From Cercis canadensis (taxonomy: Eukaryota > Streptophyta > Magnoliopsida > Fabales > Fabaceae), in NCBI GenBank assembly GCA_003255065.1, contig QAOA01003303.1, positions 27,851 to 91,850 on the forward strand: a DNA stretch of 64,000 bases. Direction: 5' to 3'. This document shows positions 44,908-56,507 of the stretch, one piece after another (the first letter of the stretch is position 1; every line of letters begins with the position of its first letter). Made by a program: the position numbers and the translations under genes. Under the pieces are notes generated by a model. The model made no database searches and was not told where the DNA came from. It saw nothing but the letters and a program-made list of their open reading frames with translations.

Positions 44908-45982
44908 TCATGATATTTCTTCTCTCTTTTATTTTACTTATCCTTATCTACTTGATGTTAATTGTCATATGTTGCTACTTTTTGAAGTTTTTACATTGAG
45001 GACAATGTAAAATTTAAGTGTGGGGGAGGTTTACATTCTGTTTTTTCTATTTTTGTGTGTGTTTTTAATTCTGTTTTTAAAGTTATGTTTTCTGTTTAAT
45101 TTACTGTTTATTGGTTTTATTTACTTTGTTGTTTTCTATTTAGTGTTCTTGCTATTTTTTTTTTTTTTTCTGTTTTCTGTCAAATTTTTGTTTATATTTT
45201 GATTTTTTGTTCACTTCACTATTTTCTGCTTTTATTTAGGTTTGTTAATTTTGTTTTGTTGTTTTTAGTCTCTTTGTTGTTTTCTGTTTTAATTGTAAAT
45301 TTTTTGCTGTTTTAATTGCCTTCTAATGATGTTTTAGAATTTGTATAACTGTAAGTTTGAAGTAATTACATTTCAAGGTTTATAGCATGATTGAATAACT
45401 TGTTTTCCATCCTTAATTTCACATGCTTGGTTTTGAATGTTGGATTAGTGATTAAAGTTTGATAGATGCGTCCCTTGTGAGATTTTGAGCTTTTTAATGG
45501 ATGAATTTAGCATTTGTGCCATTCTTTTCTTTCTAGTGTTATTTAGCTTGTCATATCCATATTATTCCTACCCTTTACCTTGACCCTATTACAACCTTGA
45601 ATAAAGTCCTCTTGATTTGTGTATGCATTTGTTTGAGTAGTGGAAAAGTAGAAGATAAGCAAGCCTATGGTAGTGCATTTCTTCATGAGTTTCATTGAGT
45701 GAAATACTTACTTTCTAAACACTTGAGAGATTAAAAGTATATTTTGTGAGAATCTATCATTCTTGACTCATGTTTTTCAATTGAAGTTACCTTAATTGTT
45801 GATTTTGGGTGTGAAGAAATTTTATTTCATGAATGCTGTGACTTTCTTGAATTTTTGAGTGCTCTTCTTGTTTTTGAACTTATGCAATTCTTGAATATCA
45901 TTGGGAATTCTTGAGTTTGTTGTTTGTTTTTTCCTTGTTTCTTAGTTTTGGAATTCTAGTTTGCCCGAGACATGCAAAAGCT
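44908..45982 (+). other. Non-coding spacer after Athila-B pol
   Basis: T-rich at 45030-45310, then AT-rich sequence matching the Athila-A spacer. A 60-codon ORF at 45020-45202 is a low-complexity poly-F/L product. No env-like gene is present. Confidence 0.75.
45016..45029 (+). promoter_or_regulatory. Internal polypurine-tract-like motif, Athila-B
   Basis: AAGTGTGGGGGAGG lies ~110 bases after the integrase stop. Its first twelve bases are identical to the tract before the 3' LTR (45983). The position is the same as in Athila-A. Confidence 0.6.
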
Positions 45983-45997
45983 AAGTGTGGGGGAATT
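45983..45997 (+). promoter_or_regulatory. Polypurine tract, Athila-B
   Basis: AAGTGTGGGGGAATT directly precedes the 3' LTR start. Confidence 0.85.
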
Positions 45998-47416
45998 TGA
46001 TGAACATACTTTTTATATAGTAGTTAACCCTCATATTTAGTCTTTTAAACCTATTTTGGGCTGAATTGAGTGGGCTTGGGCTACATTTCATGAGTTTGGA
46101 TCCAATTGGTCCTAAATGTATTTTTCAGCAATACTGGGCATTTTATGCACTCTCTGTTTTTCAGCAATAACTTGAGTTCTAAACTTCTAATGATTTGAAT
46201 CTTACCTTTTAGGAAAGCTAAGAGAAAGCTCTACAACTTTGATTCAGAGCCCCAAGTCTAATTCGGACATCTAGCTGGTCATATGCAGCTTGGAAGCCAG
46301 AGAAGAGATGCTGTCGCAGGATCCTGACTCGCATGCAGTGTTTGGACCATAACTTGAGCTTTAGTTGTCGTATGGACTTGAAACTTGTCCCATTGGAAAG
46401 CTAAGACGCAAAGCTTCAATGGTTGTGCATACCGGTTCACTGAATTGTGTCTTTTAGATGGTCTTATTGCCTGTCGAAGTTGGCTGATGGTTCCAGAGAC
46501 CTGTTGACACTTAAATGGGCTTAACCTCCTCAATTCAAGTCCAATTGAGCCCAAACCACAACCCAATGAAAGCTAAGGCCCATGGGAATAAGTGTGACCT
46601 AAGGGCAGTTTGGGTGTGCATATATTTTTGAAGGTTTATATGCTCAGAAAGAGGCAGCCAAAATTCATTAGGATATTTTGTAGACAGCTTTTCTACTTTT
46701 CTTAGTCTATAAGTTTTCTCTCTAAGTTCTTTGTAAACTTTGTTCCTCTTGTTGATGGAGGGCTAGTTACTCAAATCAATCTAAATTTTGGCTGTTCTGA
46801 TTATTAATTCTGAGATTATGTTTTGATTGTCATTCATTTAGTGGTTAATCTACTTTTTTCCATCCTCTGAAATATTCTGTTTGAATTGCTTAAATTCGAA
46901 TTTGGATTTTCATGTGTTGATTACTGAATTGCATGTGATAAAAGAGAAAATTAAAGGTTAATTAATGTTTCTAAGCTTTTGGACAGATTAATTACCTTGG
47001 CTGGATTCTGAACTTAAGTAAAACTTGATTTGAATGAGTGCTTAATTCATTTAGTCTTAGTTGATCTAAATTCTGGTTGCTTAACTAGTGGACATCCATA
47101 GAGCTCTAAGAGGCTTCTTGATGTGTTCTAAGGCCAAGAACTAGGTTAATAATTGAATGGATTCTTTGAAATCAAGGATGGATTAAAATTAGAATTAGTT
47201 ACACTTGGATTGGTTGCTTTCCTTAAAGTTTACCACTTTTAATCATTGTCTGTTGATCACTTATACAAACAAAACCCCCATGTTTAATTAACTCCCTAAT
47301 TGGATTCCCTAACTAGATTAATCCTTTGGTTCGACTTGGTGATGCCTTATGCTACAAGTAGCTTTGGTAAACCGACTTTAAATTTCACTAATTTGGAGAG
47401 CCTTGGCAGCTCATCA
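45998..47416 (+). mobile_element. Athila-B 3' LTR (1419 bp)
   Basis: It starts TGATGAACATAC and ends GCAGCTCATCA. It is full length and serves as the reference for the truncated 5' copy and the solo LTR at 24945. Confidence 0.92.
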
Positions 47417-47421
47417 AAGTG

Positions 47422-48309
47422 TCAAAAATTTGCACATATTCACTTGGCGCTATCCTTTGACCTGTTTACTATGGTCGAACCTTGGCCATTCTACAGATGA
47501 GGTTTGGGCCTCCTGAGTCCCTTCCCCATAGCAGCTGGGCAGAGGAAATTTTTAATCGGTCCCATAGACTATTTTTCCAAATGGATTGAGGCTGAACCTC
47601 TGGCCACTATAACTGCCAAAAATGCTAAAAAGTTCCTTCAAACATTCATAATTTGCAGGTTCGGAATCCCGCACACAATAACAATAGACAACGGAACAAT
47701 AGACTTGAAAATCAGGTTGAATTTCACTTTGGTTGAACAACCCCAGGCCAATGGATGAGTTGAAGCGGCAAACCAAATAATTCTCGAAGGGCTGAAAAAG
47801 AGGTTGAACCACACCAAAGGTAGATGGACCGAAGAACTGCCTTGGGTACTGTGGTCTTACCGGACAGCCCCCAGACCTCCACTAAGGAATCACCTTATAA
47901 ACTGACATACGGGGCAGAAGCAATGATACCGGTAGAGGTCGGAGAACCAAGTTTCAGAAGGGAACACTTCGATGCACACCGGAACGAAGAAGCAATGCAT
48001 ACAAAATTGGAGTTGCTTGACAAGGAAAGAGAGAAAACCAGGCTCAAGATGCTGGCATACAAGGAAAAAATAGCGAGGTATTACAACAGAAGAGTACGAA
48101 CCAGAGAGTTCCGATCAGGTGACGTCGTCCTTCAAAAAGCTGACATTACAAGAAAGCATCTCAACGAAGGCAAATTAGCCCCCAATTGGGAAGGCCCATA
48201 TCGAGTGCACCAATCTCTAGGAAAGGGGACCTACAAACTCTTAACTAGGGAAGGTGTTCCAGTCCTTAGAACTTGGAATGTAAGTAACCTCAAAATATAT
48301 GAAGAGTAG
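47422..48309 (+). pseudogene. Integrase core and C-terminus (Tat-R), continuation after Athila-B
   Basis: It resumes with CQKFAHIH. The core has DYFSKWIEAEPL at 47566, then DNGT followed directly by IDLKIR: about 35-45 bases seen in Tat-L after DNGTQF are deleted. A TGA replaces G in the QANG-V block (47756). The last open stretch, 47824-48309, gives 161 codons including the chromo-less C-terminal domain (KLAPNWEGPYRVHQSLGKG) and ends VLRTWNVSNLKIYEE with TAG at 48307. This C-terminus is less damaged than in Tat-L. Confidence 0.88.
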
Positions 48310-48331
48310 TACTTTGCCGAAAAATGAATAC

Positions 48332-48608
48332 CGATCTCAATAAACTTATTTGTAACCTTCATCGTGAGTGCAAACTGATCTCAGTAAACTTGTTTGTAAC
48401 CTCCATAGAAAGTGCAAACCGATCTCAATAAATTTTTTTTGTAACCTCTATCGCGAGTGCAAACCGATTTCAATAAATCTTGTTTGTAACCTCCTTCGCG
48501 AGTGCAAACTGATTTCAATAAATTTTTGTTTGTAACCTCCATCGTGAGTGCAAACCGATTTCAATAAAATTTTGTTTATAACCTCCATTGCAAATACAAA
48601 CTGATCTC
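48332..48608 (+). repeat. 42-45-bp tandem array in Tat-R 3' region
   Basis: About six units of the form GATCTCAATAAA-n-TTTGTAACCTCCATCG-n-GAGTGCAAACC follow the integrase stop by 20-odd bases. The unit is homologous to the 41-bp unit at 1-220 (reverse complement), but unit length and sequence have drifted. Confidence 0.88.
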
Positions 48609-48986
48609 TATCATCCATCAAACCAAAAGACACTGATTTTGGAAAAAAGGGACCGAGTTAAGGCATTATCAATTTTAAATTTTGAGAATTAACGTTCCGA
48701 GCTTATCATCCAATACTCGAAGGATACTAATCCTGAACTTATTATCAACTTAAATTCAAATTTTTGACCTTATCAATAGCAATTAACTAGAAGTTCCAAA
48801 CTTTTTGAACTAATCTTCAAAGTACAAATTCAGTTACAAGTTAAAATTACCGAGCTTATCTTGAAGACCTAGACCTTTGCTCTGTCATTCCAAAAATCAA
48901 GACAACGCCAACCTCATTCTCATTAATGAAGAAAATATTAGCATTAATACATGTACAAATGAACATCTTTCTACAAGGGAATACTT
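48609..48986 (+). other. Tat-R spacer between tandem array and antisense ORF
   Basis: About 380 AT-rich bases without an open frame of note on either strand. If the antisense gene is transcribed, its 3' end would lie here. Confidence 0.6.
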
Positions 48987-51066
48987 TCAAATGTCGGGAC
49001 CACCCTCCACCCTAGATGTGACTTCACCCTCATCATCGGAAGGTGTGTCATAGTCCTCTAGTGAAATATCAATCTTCAGAGCGGCATCATCATCATCATC
49101 ATCTTCATCATCCTCGCTAGCATCGACCAGCCGACCATCTTGGATCTTCTTGAAATAATCGATCTGGTCTTTCTGCAGGCCGGGAAATTATAACTTTGCC
49201 TGCTGAACAACATGGTCAAAACCCTCTTTGAAAGCAGCGACATAGTTTTGTCCAATTTTAAGCTCAGCCCAATCTCTCTGCCTGATTTTTTATTGACGAG
49301 CACGACTAAGCCAGCGAGCCATCTTGCCCCGCAGTCCATCTTCCCGCTCTTGCACTTTTCTTGCTAGAGCAAGGGTCTTTTGTATCTCACGTGTACCGAC
49401 CTCATGCCGTGTTTCCAGCTCCTTAATTTCAAGTCGAAGCTGTTTGTTTTCCGCCTCAGATTTATCACGGGCTTCCAAGGAAGGTGACAGATGTTGAATC
49501 TCCAACGTTTCCTTTTCATCCCGCAAACACTTGTTCTCATTCTCAGCCATCTTTAGGGCCTCGAGAGCTGACTCTTTCTCAACCCAAAGTGTCTGCTTGT
49601 CCTCTTGTAGTTTTTTTAGCGCGGCCAGGTTCCTCATCTTTTTCTGAACACCCCAAGTCGCAGCCAGATCTCAGGTTGCATTGGCCAGTAGGTATTTCAT
49701 CAGCATGTCAACCAAAGAATTATCCATCCTGTCGACGTCGGCCGTCGTCAATATGGAGTCCACCTTATCTTGAACAGGAAATCGGGTATTCCAGAATGAT
49801 AAACTTGCATGGTTTGGATCATCCTTAGCCAGTTCGGCGCTAAAAAGGTCGAAAGGTCTGACCTAGGTTGTAGTCTCCTAGCGAGGACGGCTGGAGGAGG
49901 CACCAGGCCTGGCGTGCTCTGTGTGTGACAACTTTTTTTTTTCGACCCCCGGTCTCTTCTTCGTAGGTCGGTTAAGGGTTCCTCCGCCATTGGGCGTTTT
50001 CCGTGAGCCATGTCTACGGGTACAACCGTAACCGGTTCTGTAGCAATAATCAAGACGGGCTCGACCATGGGCGCCGTGGGCTCCTCCACTATTCTAATAA
50101 CCAGTCCAGGTACAAGTGCAGGCAAAGATTCGGCAAACTTTGCCATATTGGATAGCCTCACCATCTCGTCCTTGCTGATTCTTTTGTCTATAAACAAGGG
50201 CAAAAATTAGTCAGGTATATTGACAATTAACTTAAACAAGCAAAGACAACCAAATACCGACCAATGAAATCCTTGGCTCTCAGCTTGACCAGATCGAATT
50301 TCTCATATGTAAGCTCGGAGATTATTCCTATGATACGGCGAGCTTCTTGGTCATATTCGTCCATAGTGCACGCTCATCTTTTGTTCACATACTGAACCCA
50401 CTTCAAGGGGAATCTAGGTCTCCCACCCTCATCCAAAAGGAAAGCTTTGTACGGTCTGGGCACCCCATCCTAGGTCAGAACGGTCACACAGAAGAATTGG
50501 TCTTTCCACCATTTAGCCGACTCCTTGACTAACTTCATTAAATTTAGTCGAGAATGGCTGACAACGTACATAAAATCCTGGTCAGAGTCTTTGGTGCCTT
50601 TTAAAGTAAAAAAGTTAAAAAAGACATCTACCCGGGCATCTACTGCTAGCAGGTTACACATATTTTGAAAAGCTCAGTGGACCCCCACCCATTGGTATGG
50701 AGCTGCGTAGGGGCTGCGTTTATGTTTTGAAAAAAATCCACTTCAAACTCTGTAAGGGGAAGCTCAGCCCTAGCCCTATCTATGTACGCTAAGTTAAAAA
50801 CAAAAAAAAATATCATGGGGGCAGTTCTCACAAATAGGAGAATCTCGAGGACAAGCCTCTAGGTCGAAATTATGGTAATTCCAGTCTATATCCGAAAAGT
50901 TTTCTTTTAAAGTTTTAATATCCCTAGGTCGTAGAGAGGACCTAGTAGATCTAAGGGCTTGATGAATGAAGAAACGTACAGAAGCCTGAGAAGAAGAAGA
51001 AACCCCAGCACTATTTCCCCGAGAAGACCCAGAAACACCCTTTAGAGATTGACTAGAGGAACTCAT
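48987..51066 (-). pseudogene. Antisense ORF of Tat-R (aORF), intron-containing, frameshifted
   Basis: It runs opposite to the element between pol and 3' LTR. Starting at MSSSSQSLKGVSGSS (51066), it passes RDSPICENC, LPLTEFEVDFFQNINAAP, VDVFFNFFTLKG, ESAKWWKDQFFCV and RPRFPLKWVQ. A GT..AG intron of about 80 bases (roughly 50265-50190, minus strand) cleanly joins AKDFI to DKRISKDEM. A coiled-coil region (49290-49640, LKKLQEDKQTLWVEKES, ENKQLRLEIKELE) and an acidic tail ending at TGA 48987 follow. At least three frame changes and two stops break it. The layout matches the extra antisense ORFs described for Grande and other Tat elements; their function is unknown. Confidence 0.75.
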
Positions 51067-51527
51067 ATCTTCAAGATACCCCTCCCCCCTCGAGCTAGGA
51101 CTAGTTCAAACACAGCAATAGACAAAGGGGTCTACTGTTTAAGTAATTTCCGAGCTTGGATTTGCTGAAATGCGAGTTCCTAAAATACCTCCGACCTCAA
51201 GGAAACCTCAAAAGCTTTCTTCAAAAAACTAGGGCAAATTCTGGGACTCTCCTATATACAGTAGTTGATATTTTCATCCAACGGTCCAGATCGTTCGAAT
51301 CTGACGGACAGGGAATCACCGTTTTTAACTCGGGAAGCCTAAACGTCAAATTGACAGTAGCTTTCCTGCCTCGAGACGCGCAATGCCCATCGGCCATCAT
51401 TGGTGTCGTACCGGCACCTATTTACATCAAGATGCGTGGTAGTACAAAGGAAGAGGAATAGTCACGGAAAAGAAGCCATTTTTACACCGTCCTAACACTC
51501 GAAGATCGGTATACCGACATCCAAGCT
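51067..51527 (+). other. Tat-R 3' untranslated region, also upstream of the antisense ORF
   Basis: The 101-codon plus-strand ORF at 51156-51461 has no recognisable domain. The region would contain the promoter of the antisense ORF if it is expressed; no TATA box stands out. Confidence 0.5.
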
Positions 51528-51540
51528 TTAGGGGGGCAAG
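51528..51540 (+). promoter_or_regulatory. Polypurine tract, Tat-R
   Basis: The run TTAGGGGGGCAAG lies directly before the TG of the 3' LTR. Confidence 0.8.
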
Positions 51541-51875
51541 TGTGGTGGCCCATTTTGACTGGCCCATAAACTAGTCAGGCCCATTAACATAGGGCCCAAC
51601 AAGATCCAGAGCAATTTTCGGCCCATGGAGTCCGTCATCTCTTGCCTATAAATAGTCCCACTATCACAGGTAACAGGGTTCTTTTTGCTCTGAATTACAA
51701 CTCTTATTAACTCGGACCAAGCTAATTTTATCATCAAAGCCCGAAAATCAACAACCGGCCCACCCATTCTTTTTCTTCTTTTTCAGATCGCCCCGGTCTA
51801 AATCCACTTCATCGCCCAGCTAGACACATTACGCCGAGCAAATAGATCGACCTGATCTTAACTTAGGCAACATCA
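51541..51875 (+). mobile_element. Tat-R 3' LTR
   Basis: 335 bases, TGTGGTGGCCC to GCAACATCA, with a TATAAATA box at 51647-51654. It is followed by the duplication GGAGT. Confidence 0.92.
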
Positions 51876-52437
51876 GGAGTCAACTTATTTGGATGCCTCT
51901 AGAAAAGCATCTTCTAAAGGATTTTTTATTTTGGTGCTATTTCAGAAGGATGGAGCTTTTAAAAAGGCAACTGAACGAAATTTTCATTCTAATATGGTAA
52001 CCTGCATGGTCTATGGCAATACAATTATACGAATTTTTAAAGCATATTAACCATTCAGTTCTTTGTATTTGTGACATTTTTCTTTAAAAAAATTAACCTC
52101 TATTTCTTTTTCTCCTTTTTTTACTTTCGAATTAAAAGCAACTCTAACTTTTCAAGCCCTGAAGCTCTCTATTAATAGAGCAGAAAGAATTTATATTCAT
52201 AATGCTGTGACTTTTTTCTTTTGAAATCTTGTTTGTTATTTTCTTATCTTTCTGTTATGGAGGTTCACAAAACTGAACCACAACCACAACCACAGGGAAC
52301 CTACTTGCCTGCCCCCCATGCAACTGCCTTATCAGCCGCATTAGAAGGATTTTCACATTCATAGCACTTGAAAAGTGTTAGCCTTGGGGACCACAAAGGA
52401 AGATTCCTATCACTACAGCACCAAAATTATTACCAAC
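51876..52437. other. Old flank between Tat-R and the LARD element
   Basis: This segment continues the sequence interrupted at 32886. No gene recognised. AT-rich to about 52250, then more mixed. Confidence 0.6.
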
Positions 52438-52734
52438 TGTTAATACCCAGGAAACTCATTACTCATTGTTACAGTAAAAGGATCAAAGTGCCCTTGCTAC
52501 AGTAAAAAGATCAAAATACCCATGCTCAAGTATACACTCTCTCCTTTACACTCACTCCGGATCTCATGCTCTCTAGCTCTTCTTCTTTTCTCTTCTCTCA
52601 GTTCATCTCCTTTTCTCTCAGTTACCTAACTAACTTGAGCGTTGGAGGTGGTGCCGGAGCTCTACCTCCGGCCTCCCCTGATCGTCCCTCTCTCTTTCTA
52701 TAGGTTGTCGACCTCACTAAGTTCGACAATGACA
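52438..52734 (+). mobile_element. LARD 5' LTR (297 bp)
   Basis: TGTTAATACCCAGG to GACAATGACA. It contains the paired GCTACAGTAAAAAGATCAAA motif also found in the 3' LTR. Confidence 0.85.
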
Positions 52735-52736
52735 TT

Positions 52737-52756
52737 TGGCACCGTCTGTGGGAAAC
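52737..52756 (+). promoter_or_regulatory. Primer-binding site, LARD
   Basis: TGGCACCGTCTGTGGGAAAC, two bases after the LTR, differs from the Tat-R site at two positions in the first seventeen bases. Confidence 0.75.
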
Positions 52757-53569
52757 GAGGCTTGATTCCCTTGTTCTGCCATACAGAAACCCGAGCTTGC
52801 TCTCAACAAAACCAAGAGGAACAACTCTAACACACACTAGTTGTGAGTCCTCTATCACTCAAAGAATCAAGCAAATCGCTCTTCTAAGCCCTCATAGACA
52901 TATTTATGCTCATTCTCTACTCCTACAATAAATTTTTATTCTGCAACCTATTACTGGCTTCCAAGCTTCATTATTTATTGAACAACATCATTAACAACTA
53001 TAAACTATGAGAACAAGCTTGTCTTCATCCTGCTATATAGCATATTGGTATAGCCCGAGATGTGCATAGAGACACACAAATTTTTATTTCCAAATGCAGG
53101 AGGGGCTGAACAGGATTTTTGTAACTAGTAGTTATGCAATCTCCTTGCAATGAATTTTGTGACAATTAAAACACCCTTCACATAACCCTCATCACACTTA
53201 TGCAATATCCATGCTTCTATCATGCATAGAAAGTACTCCTTATCTCCATTTACCACATCAAAATGAAGGTACTTGGCCTTCCTTTCCTTAAAAAATGCTA
53301 GGGTCTAGTCTCAATGATTTTTCTTTGAAAATGCCTAAGTTGTTGCTTATATCTGCATGGTCTAGAAAATTTCCTAAATTTCTGAAATGCATATGCAATG
53401 AGTTCTATTACATTTATCTTCCGGTTTCTTTTCAATCCTCGGTGACAAGAAAGTAGGAGGACACTTTTCCAACCTCTATTTGCATTTGTGGTGTAAAAAA
53501 TTTTCAACCACTTAACAAGATTGTCTGTTTACACATTTTGAACTAGACATATAGATTCTGATTTGGCAT

Positions 53570-53591
53570 ATATATATATATANTATATATA
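53570..53591. repeat. TA microsatellite with single N (53583)
   Basis: An alternating TA run interrupted by one N. Unlike the other single Ns, no long duplication flanks it; the repeat itself probably stopped the assembly. Confidence 0.85.
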
Positions 53592-55544
53592 AACGAAATA
53601 CTAAAAAACTTCCACAATTATTTGTGAGTCCTTGAGTTTATAGAGAAATGTTATTAGGCTTGCATGACATCTACTTTATTGTTTGAAGGAAAGATTTCTG
53701 CTACCATAATTCTAGCATGAAACTCTGATATATTCTTAACATGTTGTGGGACTGTACCTACTTTTTCATACTAATAACTAGAGATTCAAACAAATTTGGA
53801 GCTGGAAACTTGAAAAATCAAACATACATGCTAACTGTTTGGTGAAGTCTGAATACCTGCACATTCATTCTGATGCAAGGCATGACTATAGCACTGATTA
53901 GTACCATGATATTTAAAAATTGATCATCATATTAGTGTGCATAGCAAGCATTGGTAGAGCATCATAAAACATGAGGAACATTGGAGGTTCCATCTTCTTT
54001 GATCCATTGCTGCATAAAAAATGTAAGGCATACTATTTGCATATTTCGCATGTGATCTAGATTTTCCAAGTGAAACATACTTACGGAGATATGTGCCATG
54101 CCTGTGCCATTTCAAGATTATCCAACCAACAAGTTCTATATTTCTAATTACTCAAACTCCACACTATTGGCTTCCCTCCTTGTTTTGAAAAAATTGTCGG
54201 TGCCTGGAGCATACTGCAGCATGCATATGACTACAGAAGCTTGCACACTGAATACACATGCACATGACAACAACTTTCTTGCAAGTCAAATTTGAGGTCG
54301 AACCATCATCAACAACTATATACTTATAAAAGGTAATACAAAGATGGCATAATAACTTCTTGATCTTGCATACATATATGCTTGTGAAATCTATTATACC
54401 TGTGCCGTTTCAATCATTATCTTATTGACATGCTTTATACCCTAAAGTGGTTTAAATACAAATAGTGCACTTCCTTTCTCAAGGTTGGCATAGAAGTGCA
54501 CAAAATAACATGCTATGTTTGATTACAAACATTCTAGTGGTGAGAACACATACATGCATATGATTGCAATTTCAGCTTTAGTTCAGAACATAAAATCTAA
54601 TTTATAGAAGCAGAATCTATCATCTAAATTGTTTATTTATTTTGGTGGAGCATAAGGGGCATACCTACCTATTTATCCTAGCTCACATTTAATTGATGTG
54701 TAACGCAGAGTTTATACTCTTGAGATCATGATTGCATGAGACACACATTCACCCCCATGCTTAATGCCTATATGACTGTCACATAATTGATATATCTAAT
54801 TGCAAATGCTATACAGGATGACGGGAAAACTAGTAGCAACAGTTGTAAATCTCCTTGTGGAACATGAAAACAGTAGAGTGGCTATGCACATTAATTTAAA
54901 TGTTCTATTTAGCACGTGATTTATGTAGAGCTTCATTTATTCTTGCTTAACAACCATGACAAACACTAAAGGAAAATTTTCTGGATATATCCTGTGCTCA
55001 CATAGTTTACTTTCTCCTTGAATTGCTAGAAACTATATAACTAGCCAACAAGGGAAAGATGTGAAAAACAACCTAGTTTGCTGTATGAACATTGTGCTAA
55101 TTTTTATCTATTTAGCTATCTCTTGTGGAGCATCTCACATTATCTATATTGTAGCATGCCTAGAAAGTTTGCATGGCTAAATTGCGAACCAACCACTTCG
55201 TGTGTTACACATACAACTCTTGGATGGAACCAAGAAGGCTAGCTAAACTTCTATGTTTGAGGGATGCCTAAAGTACTTACTGATGTAAAAGGCTTGATTT
55301 AAATATGGGCGTGCACCCAAACTATATATTCAAATTGTTCTTCAATAGATACTCAAGCTCTACATATTTTTATCTATCCTAGATTGGTAAAGTTCATACC
55401 ATTGACTGAAAAATTTTGATATATACCATGAGCTTGTGCACTTCACATTCTCTTGAATTTTGAGGAAAATGCAGAAGAGCACTCCACCCAAAGAGGTGTA
55501 GAAGCCCAAATAGCAGAAAAGAATATGCTTAAACCGACTTGAAG

Positions 55545-55915
55545 AGTCAAAGGCCCATTGGCCTGGGGGAGGGGGCAAAACCCCAAATCAAAGGCCCAAC
55601 AAAATGGCTAGGGGAGGGGAAACAACCTCGAACCCGAATCAAAGGCCTAAGAAACGACCTGGGGGAGTGGAAAAAAACCTTGAACCTGAATCAAAGGCCC
55701 AACAGATGGCCCAAGGGAAGGGAAAAAACCTTGAATCCGAATCAAAGGCCTAATGGCCTGGGGGAGGGGTAAAAACCTAAACCCAAACTAAAGAATCAAA
55801 GGCCCAATGGCCTGGGGGAGGGGGCAAAAACCCGAACCCAAACTGAAGAATCAGGCCCAACGGCTAGGGGTGAAGTCAAAAATCTGACCCCAACCTGAAG
55901 AATCAAAGACCTCAA
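55545..55915 (+). repeat. ~50-bp tandem array inside the LARD
   Basis: Seven units start near 55547, 55586, 55638, 55690, 55741, 55795 and 55848. Each begins AATCAAAGGCC and contains GGGGGAGGGG or a variant. Lengths vary from about 40 to 55. A 77-codon frame (55539-55772) runs through the first units only because the unit lengths happen to fit; it is not taken as a gene. Confidence 0.85.
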
Positions 55916-56507
55916 ACAAACTATCCCGAGTCTAGGTATTCCAAATGCATACTATTTACTACTGTAAGTGGCAACTTTACATTTTCCATTTTATATGAGA
56001 TGTTGAATTGGGAAATGATGCAAAACATGCTCATTACACTATATTTGTCTGCATGGATGCTGTAAATTTCTGAAATGCATATAGGTGCAATTATTTGAAT
56101 GCATAAAAGCACAATTACCTCTACATAGCAAGTCTAATTTCATATGAATTTTGGCAAGTATATAATCACAATACATGTTTTCTAATATATTACTTGTCAT
56201 GTACAACAGTTCATACTGAACGCTACATCACTTTCTGTTTGAGGCTTCTACCGAGCTGACCTCAGCCCGACCTCTCTAAAGATAAGAAGTAGCTAATACT
56301 CTAAATGGAACTATATTTTTTACTGTTTACATCCCCTAAATTTCTGTGACTAGTTGCTGATTTGACAATTCACCAATTTGATGCATTATTTGCATATGAT
56401 ATATTCATATGGCCTTTGGCATACAACTCTTGACTTAAACTTTGGTTTTCTGATTATACTCATGTAACTTCATGCGCCAGACTTAGCATGCTACACCAAT
56501 TATTAAA

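Larger units (their letters stand above)
38428..47416 (+). mobile_element. Athila-type Ty3/gypsy element (Athila-B) nested in Tat-R integrase
   Basis: The ends are TGATGAAC and GCTCATCA. Flanks are AAATG (38423-38427) and AAGTG (47417-47421), a target duplication with one change. Removing the element restores the integrase frame KKCNKC-QKFAHIH. In order: truncated 5' LTR, gag, protease, RT, RNase H, integrase, ~1.1 kb spacer, polypurine tract, 1419-bp 3' LTR. From 40902 to 44561 a single frame covers protease to integrase, broken only by point stops. There is no env-like ORF in the spacer. Confidence 0.93.
32887..51875 (+). mobile_element. Ty3/gypsy Tat-lineage element (Tat-R), complete ends, split by Athila-B
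   Basis: Both LTRs are 335 bases, and the flanking duplication GGAGT is perfect (32882-32886 and 51876-51880). In order: LTR, PBS, gag, protease, RT, RNase H, second RNase H, integrase (interrupted by Athila-B at 38428-47416), tandem repeats, antisense ORF, polypurine tract, LTR. Without Athila-B it is ~10 kb, less ~650 bases if the duplication at the N (35113) is artefactual. I count about 24 differences between the LTRs (about 7%), so the insertion is a few million years old under commonly used plant LTR rates. All coding parts are broken by stops or shifts. Confidence 0.93.

Noticed and set aside
45020..45202. Hydrophobic 60-codon ORF, possible env fragment
   Set aside because: Poly-F/L from a T-rich tract; no signal for a real membrane protein and the Athila-A spacer does not keep it open.
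55539..55772. 77-codon ORF in the LARD
   Set aside because: It consists of tandem repeats whose lengths are not multiples of three throughout, so the frame is lost after a few units.
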